Positions 31,238-39,008 of a DNA stretch of 64,000 nucleotides are shown here, in pieces (position 1 is the first letter of the stretch; each line of letters starts with the position of its first letter). Where the stretch lies: positions 1 through 64,000 of the forward strand of contig NZ_BOPG01000071.1 in NCBI RefSeq assembly GCF_016863635.1, read 5' to 3'. A model generated the notes under the pieces. The model had not been told where the DNA came from and searched no databases. It saw nothing but the letters and a program-made list of their open reading frames with translations. The translations under genes and the position numbers were made by a program. The stretch comes from Virgisporangium aurantiacum. GTDB taxonomy: Bacteria; Actinomycetota; Actinomycetes; Mycobacteriales; Micromonosporaceae.

Positions 31238-32463
31238 CGGCGCGTCCTCTCGTCCTGTTGCCGGGCCGCCGGGTTCCCACCGGCCAGCGTCGCCAGGAGT
31301 TGCTGGTAACCGTGCACGGCGCGGGTGGCGGCCGGCAGGTCACAGGGCCGGGTGTAGAGCAGGTCGTGGGCGGCGCGGTGGCGCGCGCTCAGGTCGGGGT
31401 GCTCGGAGAAGCCGAGCCGCGCCGCCTTGATCCGGTACGCGTCGAGCCGGCCGCGCAGTTCCGCCCGCCGTTCGATCAGCCCGTCGGCGGCGGTGCGTAG
31501 CAGGTCGGCCCGCTCCCGCGCGGCGGCGACGGCCCGGTCGAGGTCGTCGAGGTCGGCGCCGAACCGCAGCAGCCCGGCCGAGCCCGGCGGACCTGCAACG
31601 GGGCTTCTCAGCCCGTCCCAGCGGACCCGCAACTCGGGTGCGGCCGCCGGTGGCGCGGGCAGCCCCGGGTCCGCGATCTTCTCGTGCGCGACCGCGTAGG
31701 CCGCGCGGACCGTCTCCTCCGCCGCGGCCAGGTCGTCGATCGCCGCGCTGCTGGCGGCCCGGCGGGCGGCCAGCCCGCTCTTGAGCTCGACGGCGGCCGT
31801 GAGCCGGTCGCGCGCCGCGGTGGCGGTGTCGGCGAGCCGCCGCAGCACGGCGTCGGTCTCGCCCTCGGTGGCGCCCAGCGGATCGGCGACGGCCACGGCG
31901 CTGACCTCGGCGAACTCGGTGCGCCGCCCGGTCGAGACGGCCGGCGGGTCGCCGACCTCGGCCGCCAGCCGCTCGGCCGCCGCGATCGCGGACGCGATCG
32001 GGACCAGGCGCGCCGCGACGGCGTCGGCCGCCGTCGCGATCTGGTCGAAGGTGACGGTGACGTTCATGCAGCAGTCGACCAGGTGCCGGGCCGCCACCGG
32101 CAGCGGCACCGGCGTGGGCGCGGCGGCGATCGTGACCACCGGCCCGGACAGCAGCTCGGTGAGCCGGCCCAGGTCGACGCCGCCCAGCCGGGTCCGGCGG
32201 GCCCGGGCCGCCCGGGCCGCGTCGAGCGCGATGCCGAACGCGGTGAAGTCGGCCCACACCTCGCCCATCCGGGACCGGATCTGGGCCCAGGCCAGCGCGG
32301 TGCGGCCGGCCGTCGGCGCCGCCGACAGCAACGTGTGCGCCGGATGGGTGTCCATCGCGTACAGCGCGGCCGCGATGCGCTGGTGGTCGGCGGTGAGGGC
32401 GGCGAGTGTCTCGTCGACCGCCTGCCGGCTCAGCTGCGACCGGCCGGTGCCGTTCCTGACCAC
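31234..32463 (-). CDS. Conserved helical protein between glnH and pknG, function unknown
   Basis: 409 aa from GTG 32463, 2 nt after the glnH stop; AGAGG lies directly upstream. Rich in Ala and Arg, mostly helical, with coiled-coil stretches (RFGADLDDLDRAVAAARERA, then LIERRAELRGRLDAYRIKAA). There is no signal peptide or membrane helix and no catalytic motif I recognise. It overlaps pknG by 4 nt (ATGA). The position inside the sensing operon suggests an adaptor between membrane sensor and kinase, as inference. The start is uncertain because GTG 32463 touches its ribosome site. Confidence 0.65.
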   Translation of the reverse strand: MVRNGTGRSQLSRQAVDETLAALTADHQRIAAALYAMDTHPAHTLLSAAPTAGRTALAWAQIRSRMGEVWADFTAFGIALDAARAARARRTRLGGVDLGRLTELLSGPVVTIAAAPTPVPLPVAARHLVDCCMNVTVTFDQIATAADAVAARLVPIASAIAAAERLAAEVGDPPAVSTGRRTEFAEVSAVAVADPLGATEGETDAVLRRLADTATAARDRLTAAVELKSGLAARRAASSAAIDDLAAAEETVRAAYAVAHEKIADPGLPAPPAAAPELRVRWDGLRSPVAGPPGSAGLLRFGADLDDLDRAVAAARERADLLRTAADGLIERRAELRGRLDAYRIKAARLGFSEHPDLSARHRAAHDLLYTRPCDLPAATRAVHGYQQLLATLAGGNPAARQQDERTRR

Positions 32464-32465
32464 CT

Positions 32466-33434
32466 CTACGCCTGGTACCGGGCCGGCGGCGGCGCGGGCG
32501 CGGGGCCGAGCGTGGTCAGCCACCGGTTGTAGATCGCCGTCCAGGTGCCGTCGGCGCGGACCTTGTCGAGCACACCGTTGACGAAGCGCACCAGGTCGGC
32601 GTTGGGCTTGGCGATGCCGATCCCGTACGGCGCGGCGGCGAACGCCGGACCCACCACGCGGGTGGCCGGGTCCTGCGCGGCGAACCCGGCCAGGATCGCG
32701 TCGTCGCTGGAGACCGCGTCGATCTGACCCTGCTGCAGCAGCACCATGCAGTCGAGCGCGTCGGGCGCGGCGACCGGAATCGGCTTGGACTTCGCCGCCG
32801 CGATCGCCGTGATGTTGGTGCTGCCGGTGGCCGCGCACACCTTCTTGCCGCCCATGTCGTCGATGGTCTTCACCGGCGAGTCGACCGGCACCAGCAGCCG
32901 CTGGCCGCCGGTGTAGTACTCGGTGGAGAACGAGATCTGCTGCCACCGGTCGCAGGTCATCGTCATCGCGCGGACCACGAGGTCGACGTCGCCGTTCATC
33001 AGCGCCGGAATGCGCTCGGCCGCGGTCATCGACCGGAACTGGATCTTCGTCGGGTCGCCGAACAGCGCCCGCGCGACCTCCTTCGCCAGGTCGACCTCGA
33101 ACCCGACCAGTTCACCGGTCTTCGCGTCGCGGTGCCCGAACAGGTACGTGTTCTGGCTGACGCCGACGATCAGCCGGCCGCGCTGCGCGATGCGGGCCAT
33201 CGTCGAGCCCGCCGGCGGCTGGCCGGGCGGCGGCAGGGCGCCGGGGCGCAGGCTGGCCAGCGGGTCGCAGGTGGCCGTCGAGGGCGGGGCCGACGGCAGC
33301 ACCGCCGGGTCCTGCACCCCGGCGGGACGCGGCTGCACCGGGGTGGTGTCGGCCGGGTCGGTCGGCTTCTGCGCCGCCGTGCAGCCGGCCACCAGCAGAA
33401 CCGCCGCGATCGCCGCTGCTTTGATCGCCTTCAT
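32466..33434 (-). CDS. glnH: GlnH-like amino-acid-binding lipoprotein
   Basis: 322 aa. Signal peptide with lipobox LVAGC (C18), a Pro-rich linker, then a family 3 periplasmic binding domain (RLIVGVSQNTYLFGHRDAKT, then GFEVDLAKEVARALFG). In M. tuberculosis GlnH binds Asp and Glu and hands the signal to GlnX. No ABC permease or ATPase genes follow, so it is probably a sensor rather than an importer component. The ATG overlaps the glnX stop by 4 nt. Confidence 0.9.
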   Translation of the reverse strand: MKAIKAAAIAAVLLVAGCTAAQKPTDPADTTPVQPRPAGVQDPAVLPSAPPSTATCDPLASLRPGALPPPGQPPAGSTMARIAQRGRLIVGVSQNTYLFGHRDAKTGELVGFEVDLAKEVARALFGDPTKIQFRSMTAAERIPALMNGDVDLVVRAMTMTCDRWQQISFSTEYYTGGQRLLVPVDSPVKTIDDMGGKKVCAATGSTNITAIAAAKSKPIPVAAPDALDCMVLLQQGQIDAVSSDDAILAGFAAQDPATRVVGPAFAAAPYGIGIAKPNADLVRFVNGVLDKVRADGTWTAIYNRWLTTLGPAPAPPPARYQA

Positions 33435-34873
33435 CGGTACTCCATGACGCGTTGCGCCATCCCGACCACGACCCCGATCAGGATCAACGCGGTGAGGAAC
33501 CCGAGGCCACCGGCGACGCCGCCGAACCCGTCACCGGCGCTGGCGACCTCGCGGTCGAACATGTCGCCGCCGTGCCGCAGCCCCTGCGCGAGGTGCTCGT
33601 CGACCCGGTTGAAGATGCCGCCGGCGCCGGCGTCGTCGGTGCCGACGGCCAACTTCACCGCCTCCGGGTACTGGCCGCTGTCGTCGAGCTCGCGGATGCG
33701 CTTGTGCAGGTCGCGCCAGGCCTTGACGTCGGCGATCGCGGCGTCGGCGGCGGCCCGGCCGGCGGCGTCGGTGGCCTTCGCGCGGGCGTCGGCGAGCAGG
33801 CCGCCGTTGCCGTTCTCGCCGGCCAGCCGGTTCATCGTCTCCGCGAAGCGCTTCTCGAACGCGGCGCCGGCACCGCGCGCGACCAGCGTGAGCGACTCGT
33901 CGCCGCGCGCCTGCAGGGCGGCGATGCGCGCCTCGGTGAACACGTCGACCTGTGCCGAACCCTCGTCGCGGCTGGCGTCGAGGTGACCGGCGGCGCCGAC
34001 CCACGCGATGCCCAACCAGAGGACGGCGACGAGCGCGGCCGCGGTGGCGGCCACCAGCCCGAGGTTGAAGACGCGGTTGGTGCGCCGGACCAGGAAGACC
34101 TGCACGGCGAGGAGGCCGATCAGCGCCAGGAGCAGGAGCGGGAGGGCGAGCCAGGGTGCGGCGGAGGCGTCGTCGCGGGCGTCCTTGAGCTGCACCGACA
34201 CGGCGGTGTAGAGGCGCTGGGCGGCCGGGAGCAGCGCGTCACGCATCAGCGCCGACGCCTCCCGCAGGTATGCCGCGCCGAGCGGAAGTTGCTGCCGGTT
34301 GAGCGCCCGCGCCGTCTCGATGATGCCGGCGTAGACGGGCAGGTTGGCCGAGATCTGCCGCAGCGGCGCGTCGGCGGCCTCTGCGGTGACGCCGGCGGCG
34401 AGCCGGACCAGGGCGTCGCTGGCCGCGGCGAGGTCCTGCTGGTACCGGGTGCGTAGCGCCGGCGGCTCGGTGCCGCCGAGGAGGAAGGCGCTGGCCACGG
34501 TGGCGTCGGCGTCGGAGAGCGCGCGGTAGAGGTCCTGCGCGGCGACCACCAGCGGACCGTTGCCGGCCGCGACACCGCCGACCAGGTCGGACCGCTGCCG
34601 CACCGCGGCGATGCCGGTGGCGCCGGCCGCGAGCCCGAGCGCGACCAGGCCCGCGGTGAAGAGGAGCAGCAGCCCGGGCGTGCGCCGCAACCACGCGGCG
34701 ACGCGGCGGCGCAGGCCGGTGCGGGCCGGGCCGCCGGGGAGGACGACGGCTTGTCCGTTGGTGCCCGCATTCGCGTTCGCGGGCAGCACGGGACCGCTCG
34801 GCTGGGCCGGCACGACCCGGTGTCCCTCGCCGGGCGGTGCGCTGTGCAACGGTGTCTGTACCGTCGCCACCAC
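33431..34873 (-). CDS. glnX: GlnX-like membrane sensor
   Basis: 480 aa. Four membrane helices: about 65-88 (TPGLLLLFTAGLVALGLAAG), two central ones near 225-270 (APWLALPLLLLALIGLLAV, FNLGLVAATAAALVAVLWLG) and one at the C-terminus (FLTALILIGVVVGMAQ), with helical external loops between. This layout and the glnX-glnH-(x)-pknG order match Rv0412c-Rv0410c. First gene of the operon. GTG start at 34873 or 34870, with GGGGGAG directly upstream. The 180-nt gap before the divergent TM2 gene holds AACCGGTT and GGTAACC palindromes. Confidence 0.85.
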   Translation of the reverse strand: MVATVQTPLHSAPPGEGHRVVPAQPSGPVLPANANAGTNGQAVVLPGGPARTGLRRRVAAWLRRTPGLLLLFTAGLVALGLAAGATGIAAVRQRSDLVGGVAAGNGPLVVAAQDLYRALSDADATVASAFLLGGTEPPALRTRYQQDLAAASDALVRLAAGVTAEAADAPLRQISANLPVYAGIIETARALNRQQLPLGAAYLREASALMRDALLPAAQRLYTAVSVQLKDARDDASAAPWLALPLLLLALIGLLAVQVFLVRRTNRVFNLGLVAATAAALVAVLWLGIAWVGAAGHLDASRDEGSAQVDVFTEARIAALQARGDESLTLVARGAGAAFEKRFAETMNRLAGENGNGGLLADARAKATDAAGRAAADAAIADVKAWRDLHKRIRELDDSGQYPEAVKLAVGTDDAGAGGIFNRVDEHLAQGLRHGGDMFDREVASAGDGFGGVAGGLGFLTALILIGVVVGMAQRVMEYR

Positions 34874-35041
34874 CTCCCCCTGGTAGGCGGCTCATCAATG
34901 AGCGCCGGTACGACGCAACGACCGGGGTCAACGGTAACCGGTTGGGGCCAGCGCGTGGTTACCCGGTGGGCGAACGCGGGGGCATCAGTTGGGTCTCTGT
35001 ATGGCGCACATGGGCTCTCCCATCTGGTGGACCGCAGGCGC

Positions 35042-35047
35042 TACCGT
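35042..35047 (+). promoter_or_regulatory. Candidate -10 box for leaderless TM2 gene
   Basis: TACCGT lies 6 nt before ATG 35054, with no ribosome site. Confidence 0.45.
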
Positions 35048-35053
35048 AATCGC

Positions 35054-35776
35054 ATGGCAGATCGGCCTGACCGCCCGCGGCGGACGGAGGTCCCCCTCCC
35101 GCCCATGCCCGCGGCGTGGCACGAACCGGTCGACGAGGCGGATCCGCGGAAGCTCGGGCCGCACCCGCCATCGCTCCACCCCCCGCTTTCGGTGCCGCCC
35201 GCCGGTCCGCCGATGGCCGCCGCCCACCCGCCCGGCCCGGTCCCGACGCCGAAGCCGCCCCGGATGGCGCCACCCCGGTTCGCCGTCCCGCCGCCGAACC
35301 CGCTGCTGCGTCCCACCGTCCCCCCGTACGCCCAGCAGCCGCTCACCACCGTCGTTCCGGTGGCGATGCCGCAGCCCCGCCCGGTGTCGCCGATCCCGTA
35401 TCCCGGTCTGCCCGCGTCGGCCCCGCCGATGCCCACCGGCGTGTTCCCGGTCGTGGCACCGGGCTACGCCCAGGGCGAGACAGACCCGCTCACCGGCGAG
35501 CCGATGTCCGACCGGTCCAGCCTCACCGCCGGCCTGCTCCAGGTGTTCCTGGGCGCCTTCGGCGCCGGTCGCCTGTACACCGGCCACGTGGCGATCGCCC
35601 TGCTCCAGTTGGTGAGCGGCTGGTTCCTGTTCGCGTTCACGATGTGCGCCGGGCTGGGCTTCGAGGCGAACTCCGTGTGGGCGCTGTTCTGGGTCGGGCT
35701 GGCCTGGCCCGTCATCGACGGGATCGTGTTCCTCGGCTACGGCGGCAAGGACAGCAAGGGCCGCCGCCTCCGCTGA
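35054..35776 (+). CDS. TM2 domain protein with Pro-rich N-terminus
   Basis: 240 aa. Residues 1-150 are disordered and very rich in Pro and Ala. Residues about 165-235 form a TM2 domain: two membrane helices with the GAFGAGRLYTGH turn and a WPVIDGIVFL second helix. TM2 proteins have no agreed function in bacteria; Pro-rich versions are common in actinomycetes. Translation probably starts leaderless at ATG 35054. Confidence 0.8.
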   Translation: MADRPDRPRRTEVPLPPMPAAWHEPVDEADPRKLGPHPPSLHPPLSVPPAGPPMAAAHPPGPVPTPKPPRMAPPRFAVPPPNPLLRPTVPPYAQQPLTTVVPVAMPQPRPVSPIPYPGLPASAPPMPTGVFPVVAPGYAQGETDPLTGEPMSDRSSLTAGLLQVFLGAFGAGRLYTGHVAIALLQLVSGWFLFAFTMCAGLGFEANSVWALFWVGLAWPVIDGIVFLGYGGKDSKGRRLR

Positions 35777-35814
35777 TCCGGGCGGGGTATATGAAACCCC
35801 GGCCAGGGGGTACT

Positions 35815-35820
35815 TACACT
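35815..35820 (+). promoter_or_regulatory. Candidate ald promoter -10
   Basis: TACACT, with a weak ATGAAA -35 about 18 nt upstream, would give a leader of roughly 70 nt before ald. A 5-bp stem at 35783-35801 overlaps this region. Confidence 0.35.
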
Positions 35821-35900
35821 TCGGCTTAGCGGCGCCCGCGTCACGAGGAGCCGGCGGCAACGGCGCCGCCCGCGCGTGGCACCGCGGGAGGTGGCTGGTC

Positions 35901-37016
35901 GTGAAGGTTGGGGTTCCCCGGGAAGTCAAGAACCACGAGTACCGGGTGGCGATCACCCCGGCAGGGGTGCACGAGTTCGTCCGGAACGACCATCAGGTCT
36001 TCATCGAGTCGGGGGCGGGGCTCGGGTCGTCGATCAGTGACGAGGAGTTCCACTCCGCGGGCGCGACGATCCTGCCGTCGGCCGACGCGGTGTGGGACGA
36101 GGGCGACCTGATCCTGAAGGTCAAGGAGCCGATCGCCGAGGAGTACGGGCGCATGCGCAAGGGGCAGGTGCTGTTCACCTACCTGCACCTCGCCGCGTCG
36201 AAGCCGTGCACCGACGCGCTGGTCGAGCGGCAGGTCACCGGCATCGCGTACGAGACCGTCGAGCTGCCCGACCGGTCGCTGCCGCTGCTCGCGCCGATGA
36301 GCGAGGTGGCCGGCCGGCTGGCGCCGCAGGTGGGTGCGTACCACCTGATGCGGCAGGGCGGCGGCCGGGGCGTGCTGATGGGTGGCGTCTCGGGCGTGTA
36401 CGCGGCCAAGACCGTGGTGATCGGCGCCGGCGTCAGCGGGATGAACGCGGCCGCGATCGCGCTGGGCATGCAGGCCGAGGTGCTGCTGCTCGACAAGAAC
36501 GTGCAGAAGCTGCGCGAGGCCGACCGCATCTACCAGGGTCACCTGCAGACCGTCGCGTCGAACCTGTTCGAGATCGAGCGGGCGGTGCTCGACGCCGACA
36601 TGGTGATCGGCGCGGTGCTGGTGCCCGGCGCGAAGGCGCCGACGCTGATCAGCAACGAACTGGTGAAGCGGATGAAGCCGGGCAGCGTGCTCGTCGACAT
36701 CTCCATCGACCAGGGCGGCTGCTTCGAGGACTCGCGGCCCACCACGCATGCCGAGCCGACGTACCGGGTGCACAACTCGATGTTCTACTGCGTGGCCAAC
36801 ATGCCCGGCGCGGTGCCGCACACCAGCACGTACGCGCTCACGAACGTCACGCTGCCGTACGCCCTGGAGCTGGCGAACCGGGGCTGGCGCGAGGCGCTGC
36901 AGGCCGACCCGGCGCTGGCCAAGGGCCTCAACACCTACGGTGGCGGGGTCACGTACGGTCCGGTGGCCGAGGCGCACGGCATGACGCACCTCCCGCTCGA
37001 GGACGTACTCAGCTGA
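35901..37016 (+). CDS. ald: Alanine dehydrogenase
   Basis: 371 aa, the usual length. NAD-dependent interconversion of L-alanine with pyruvate and ammonia. Substrate residues R15, K75 and H96 are in place (NHEYRVAITP, LKVKEP, YLHLAAS), the nucleotide fold is VIGAGVSGMNAA, and IDQGGCFEDSRPTTH carries the catalytic Asp. GTG start preceded by GGGAGG. It sits next to the glutamate-sensing pknG operon, both linked to nitrogen and amino-acid status. The stop overlaps the probable CTG start of xerD. Confidence 0.95.
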   Translation: MKVGVPREVKNHEYRVAITPAGVHEFVRNDHQVFIESGAGLGSSISDEEFHSAGATILPSADAVWDEGDLILKVKEPIAEEYGRMRKGQVLFTYLHLAASKPCTDALVERQVTGIAYETVELPDRSLPLLAPMSEVAGRLAPQVGAYHLMRQGGGRGVLMGGVSGVYAAKTVVIGAGVSGMNAAAIALGMQAEVLLLDKNVQKLREADRIYQGHLQTVASNLFEIERAVLDADMVIGAVLVPGAKAPTLISNELVKRMKPGSVLVDISIDQGGCFEDSRPTTHAEPTYRVHNSMFYCVANMPGAVPHTSTYALTNVTLPYALELANRGWREALQADPALAKGLNTYGGGVTYGPVAEAHGMTHLPLEDVLS

Positions 37017-37921
37017 ACCAACTCGAGCGCGCCGTCCGCGCCTACCTCGACCATCTCGCGGTCGAGCGGGCGCTGTCGGCGAACACCCTGTCCGCGTACC
37101 GGCGAGACCTGGGTCGCTACGTGGCCGCGCTCACGGCGTCACAGATAAACGACCTCAACCACGTGAAGCCCGGCAGCGTCAGTGCGCATCTGGCGGAGCT
37201 GCGCACGGGCCCGGCGCCGCTCTCGGCGGCGTCCGCGGCCCGCGCGGCGTCCGCGGTGCGTGGGCTGCACCGCTTCGCGGCGCGGGAGGGACTCGCGGAC
37301 GCCGACCCGACGGCCGACGTGAAACCGCCGAAGCTGCCGAAGCGGCTGCCCAAGGCGCTCGACGTCGACCGGGTGGAGCGCATCCTGGGCGCGGTGTCCG
37401 GTGACGACCCGCGCGGCCTGCGCGACCGCGCCCTGCTGGAAACGCTCTACGGGACGGGCGCGCGCATCTCCGAGGCCGTCGGGCTCGACGTCGACGACCT
37501 CGATCTGCAGTCCGGCCTGGTGACGCTGCACGGCAAGGGTGGACGTACGCGGCTGGTGCCGGTGGGCGGCTACGCCTCCCGCGCGCTCGACGCCTACCTC
37601 GTGCGCGGCCGGCCGGCGCTGGCCGCGGCCGGCCGCGGGACCCCGGCGGTGTTCCTCAACCACCGGGGCGCGCGGCTGTCGCGCCAGAGCGCCTGGACGG
37701 TGCTGAGCCGCGCCGCGTCGACGACCGGGCTGGACGGCGTATCGCCGCACACGCTGCGTCACTCGTTCGCCACCCACCTGCTCGACGGCGGGGCCGACAT
37801 CCGGGTGGTGCAGGAGCTGCTCGGCCACGCCTCGGTGACGACCACGCAGGTGTACACGCTGGTCACGGTCGACCGATTGCGCGAGGTCTATGCGACGTCG
37901 CATCCACGGGCGTTGGGATAA
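37013..37921 (+). CDS. xerD: Tyrosine recombinase XerD
   Basis: 302 aa if started at CTG 37013. Residues 1-90 are the SAM-like core-binding domain (AVRAYLDHLAVERALSANTL). The catalytic domain has Arg in GTGARISE, H-x-x-R in HTLRHSFATHL, His in LLGHAS and Tyr in TQVYTLV. It resolves chromosome dimers at dif with XerC. No ATG, GTG or TTG precedes the domain in frame after the last stop in a plausible place; CTG has GAGGA 9 nt upstream and overlaps the ald stop as CTGA. A GTG near 37121 would remove much of the core-binding domain. Confidence 0.9.
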   Translation: MNQLERAVRAYLDHLAVERALSANTLSAYRRDLGRYVAALTASQINDLNHVKPGSVSAHLAELRTGPAPLSAASAARAASAVRGLHRFAAREGLADADPTADVKPPKLPKRLPKALDVDRVERILGAVSGDDPRGLRDRALLETLYGTGARISEAVGLDVDDLDLQSGLVTLHGKGGRTRLVPVGGYASRALDAYLVRGRPALAAAGRGTPAVFLNHRGARLSRQSAWTVLSRAASTTGLDGVSPHTLRHSFATHLLDGGADIRVVQELLGHASVTTTQVYTLVTVDRLREVYATSHPRALG

Positions 37922-37925
37922 GCCC

Positions 37926-37931
37926 TACTAT
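37926..37931 (+). promoter_or_regulatory. Candidate -10 box for leaderless M50 protease gene
   Basis: TACTAT lies 6 nt before ATG 37938 and just after the xerD stop. Confidence 0.45.
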
Positions 37932-37937
37932 CTGTCG

Positions 37938-39008
37938 ATGATCCCGTCCCGGTGGCAGCTGGCCTGCGCGGCCGCCTTCCTGACGCTGGTGGCGGTGGGC
38001 TTCGCGCTGCTGGTCACCGAGTCGGCGGCGGGTGCGGTCGTCGCCGCCGGTGCGGTGTGGCTGTCGTTGTGGGTGCACCTGGCGCTGCACGAGGGCGCCC
38101 ATCTGGTGACGGCGCTGGCGGTGCGGGTGCCGGTGGTGGCCGTGCGCATCGCACCGTTCGGCGGGTGGCGGAACGAGGTGCTCACCCGGCCGTCGCCGGC
38201 GGCGACCGCGTTGCCGGCGCGGATGGCGCTCGTCCACCTGGCCGGCCCGGTGGCGAACCTGGGTACCGCGGCGGTGCTCGCCGTCGTGGCGTCGTGGCCC
38301 GGGCCGGCGACCACGCGGCTGGCCCTGATCGTCGCGGCGGCGGTCGCCGGGCTGCTCGGCCTCGGCAACCTGATCCCGGGGTCGACGCCGCCCAACGACG
38401 GCAGCAAGATCCTCCGCTGGCTGTCCAGACCGGCCTCGGCCGAGATCCGCGCCGGGCTCCGGATGATCCAGTTCCAGGAGGAGATCAGCCGGACCCTGCG
38501 GGCGCTGGACCCCGATCCCACGGTCGCCGCGTTCATCACGAAGTGCGACCGGGCGGTGTCGCACGATCTCGTCCCCGACGCCGAGCGGCTCCAGGCGATG
38601 GCCCACGCCGACGGCACCGATCCCGCGGTCGCCGCGTCGATCGCGCGGACGATCACGGTGCAGTTCGGGCTGTGGTACCTGTACGCCGCTGCGGTGAGCC
38701 GCACGCCGGTGGAGCACAAGGAGATCGTCGAGCTGGCGGAGCTGGCCCGGGTCGGCTTCGACGCCGGTGTGCCGGCCGCCCGGCTCGCCATGGGGCTGGT
38801 CGAGCTGCTCGCCGGGCGGCCGGGGGAGGCGCGGTCGCTGCTGCTGGGCGCCTTCCCCGACGACCTGCGCGGCGTCGCGCTGCTGCTCCGGACCGGGGCG
38901 GAGCGTCAGCTCGGCAACGACAGCGACGACCTCGTGGCCGGGGCGGGCCCCGGCCACGACCGGCTGGCCGAGGTTGTCACAGGACTCCCCGGCGCCACGG
39001 GCCGGTGA
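37938..39008 (+). CDS. M50 (site-2) family membrane metalloprotease
   Basis: 356 aa. Membrane helices near 8-28, 32-50 and in 95-165. The zinc motif HEGAH (H51, E52, H55) and a downstream NLIPGSTPPNDGSKIL with the metal-binding Asp match the site-2 protease layout. The C-terminal half is a soluble helical domain without a known family. Intramembrane cleavage of a regulator is the usual role; no anti-sigma factor is nearby. Its last 32 nt overlap the convergent phoX gene. Confidence 0.78.
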   Translation: MIPSRWQLACAAAFLTLVAVGFALLVTESAAGAVVAAGAVWLSLWVHLALHEGAHLVTALAVRVPVVAVRIAPFGGWRNEVLTRPSPAATALPARMALVHLAGPVANLGTAAVLAVVASWPGPATTRLALIVAAAVAGLLGLGNLIPGSTPPNDGSKILRWLSRPASAEIRAGLRMIQFQEEISRTLRALDPDPTVAAFITKCDRAVSHDLVPDAERLQAMAHADGTDPAVAASIARTITVQFGLWYLYAAAVSRTPVEHKEIVELAELARVGFDAGVPAARLAMGLVELLAGRPGEARSLLLGAFPDDLRGVALLLRTGAERQLGNDSDDLVAGAGPGHDRLAEVVTGLPGATGR

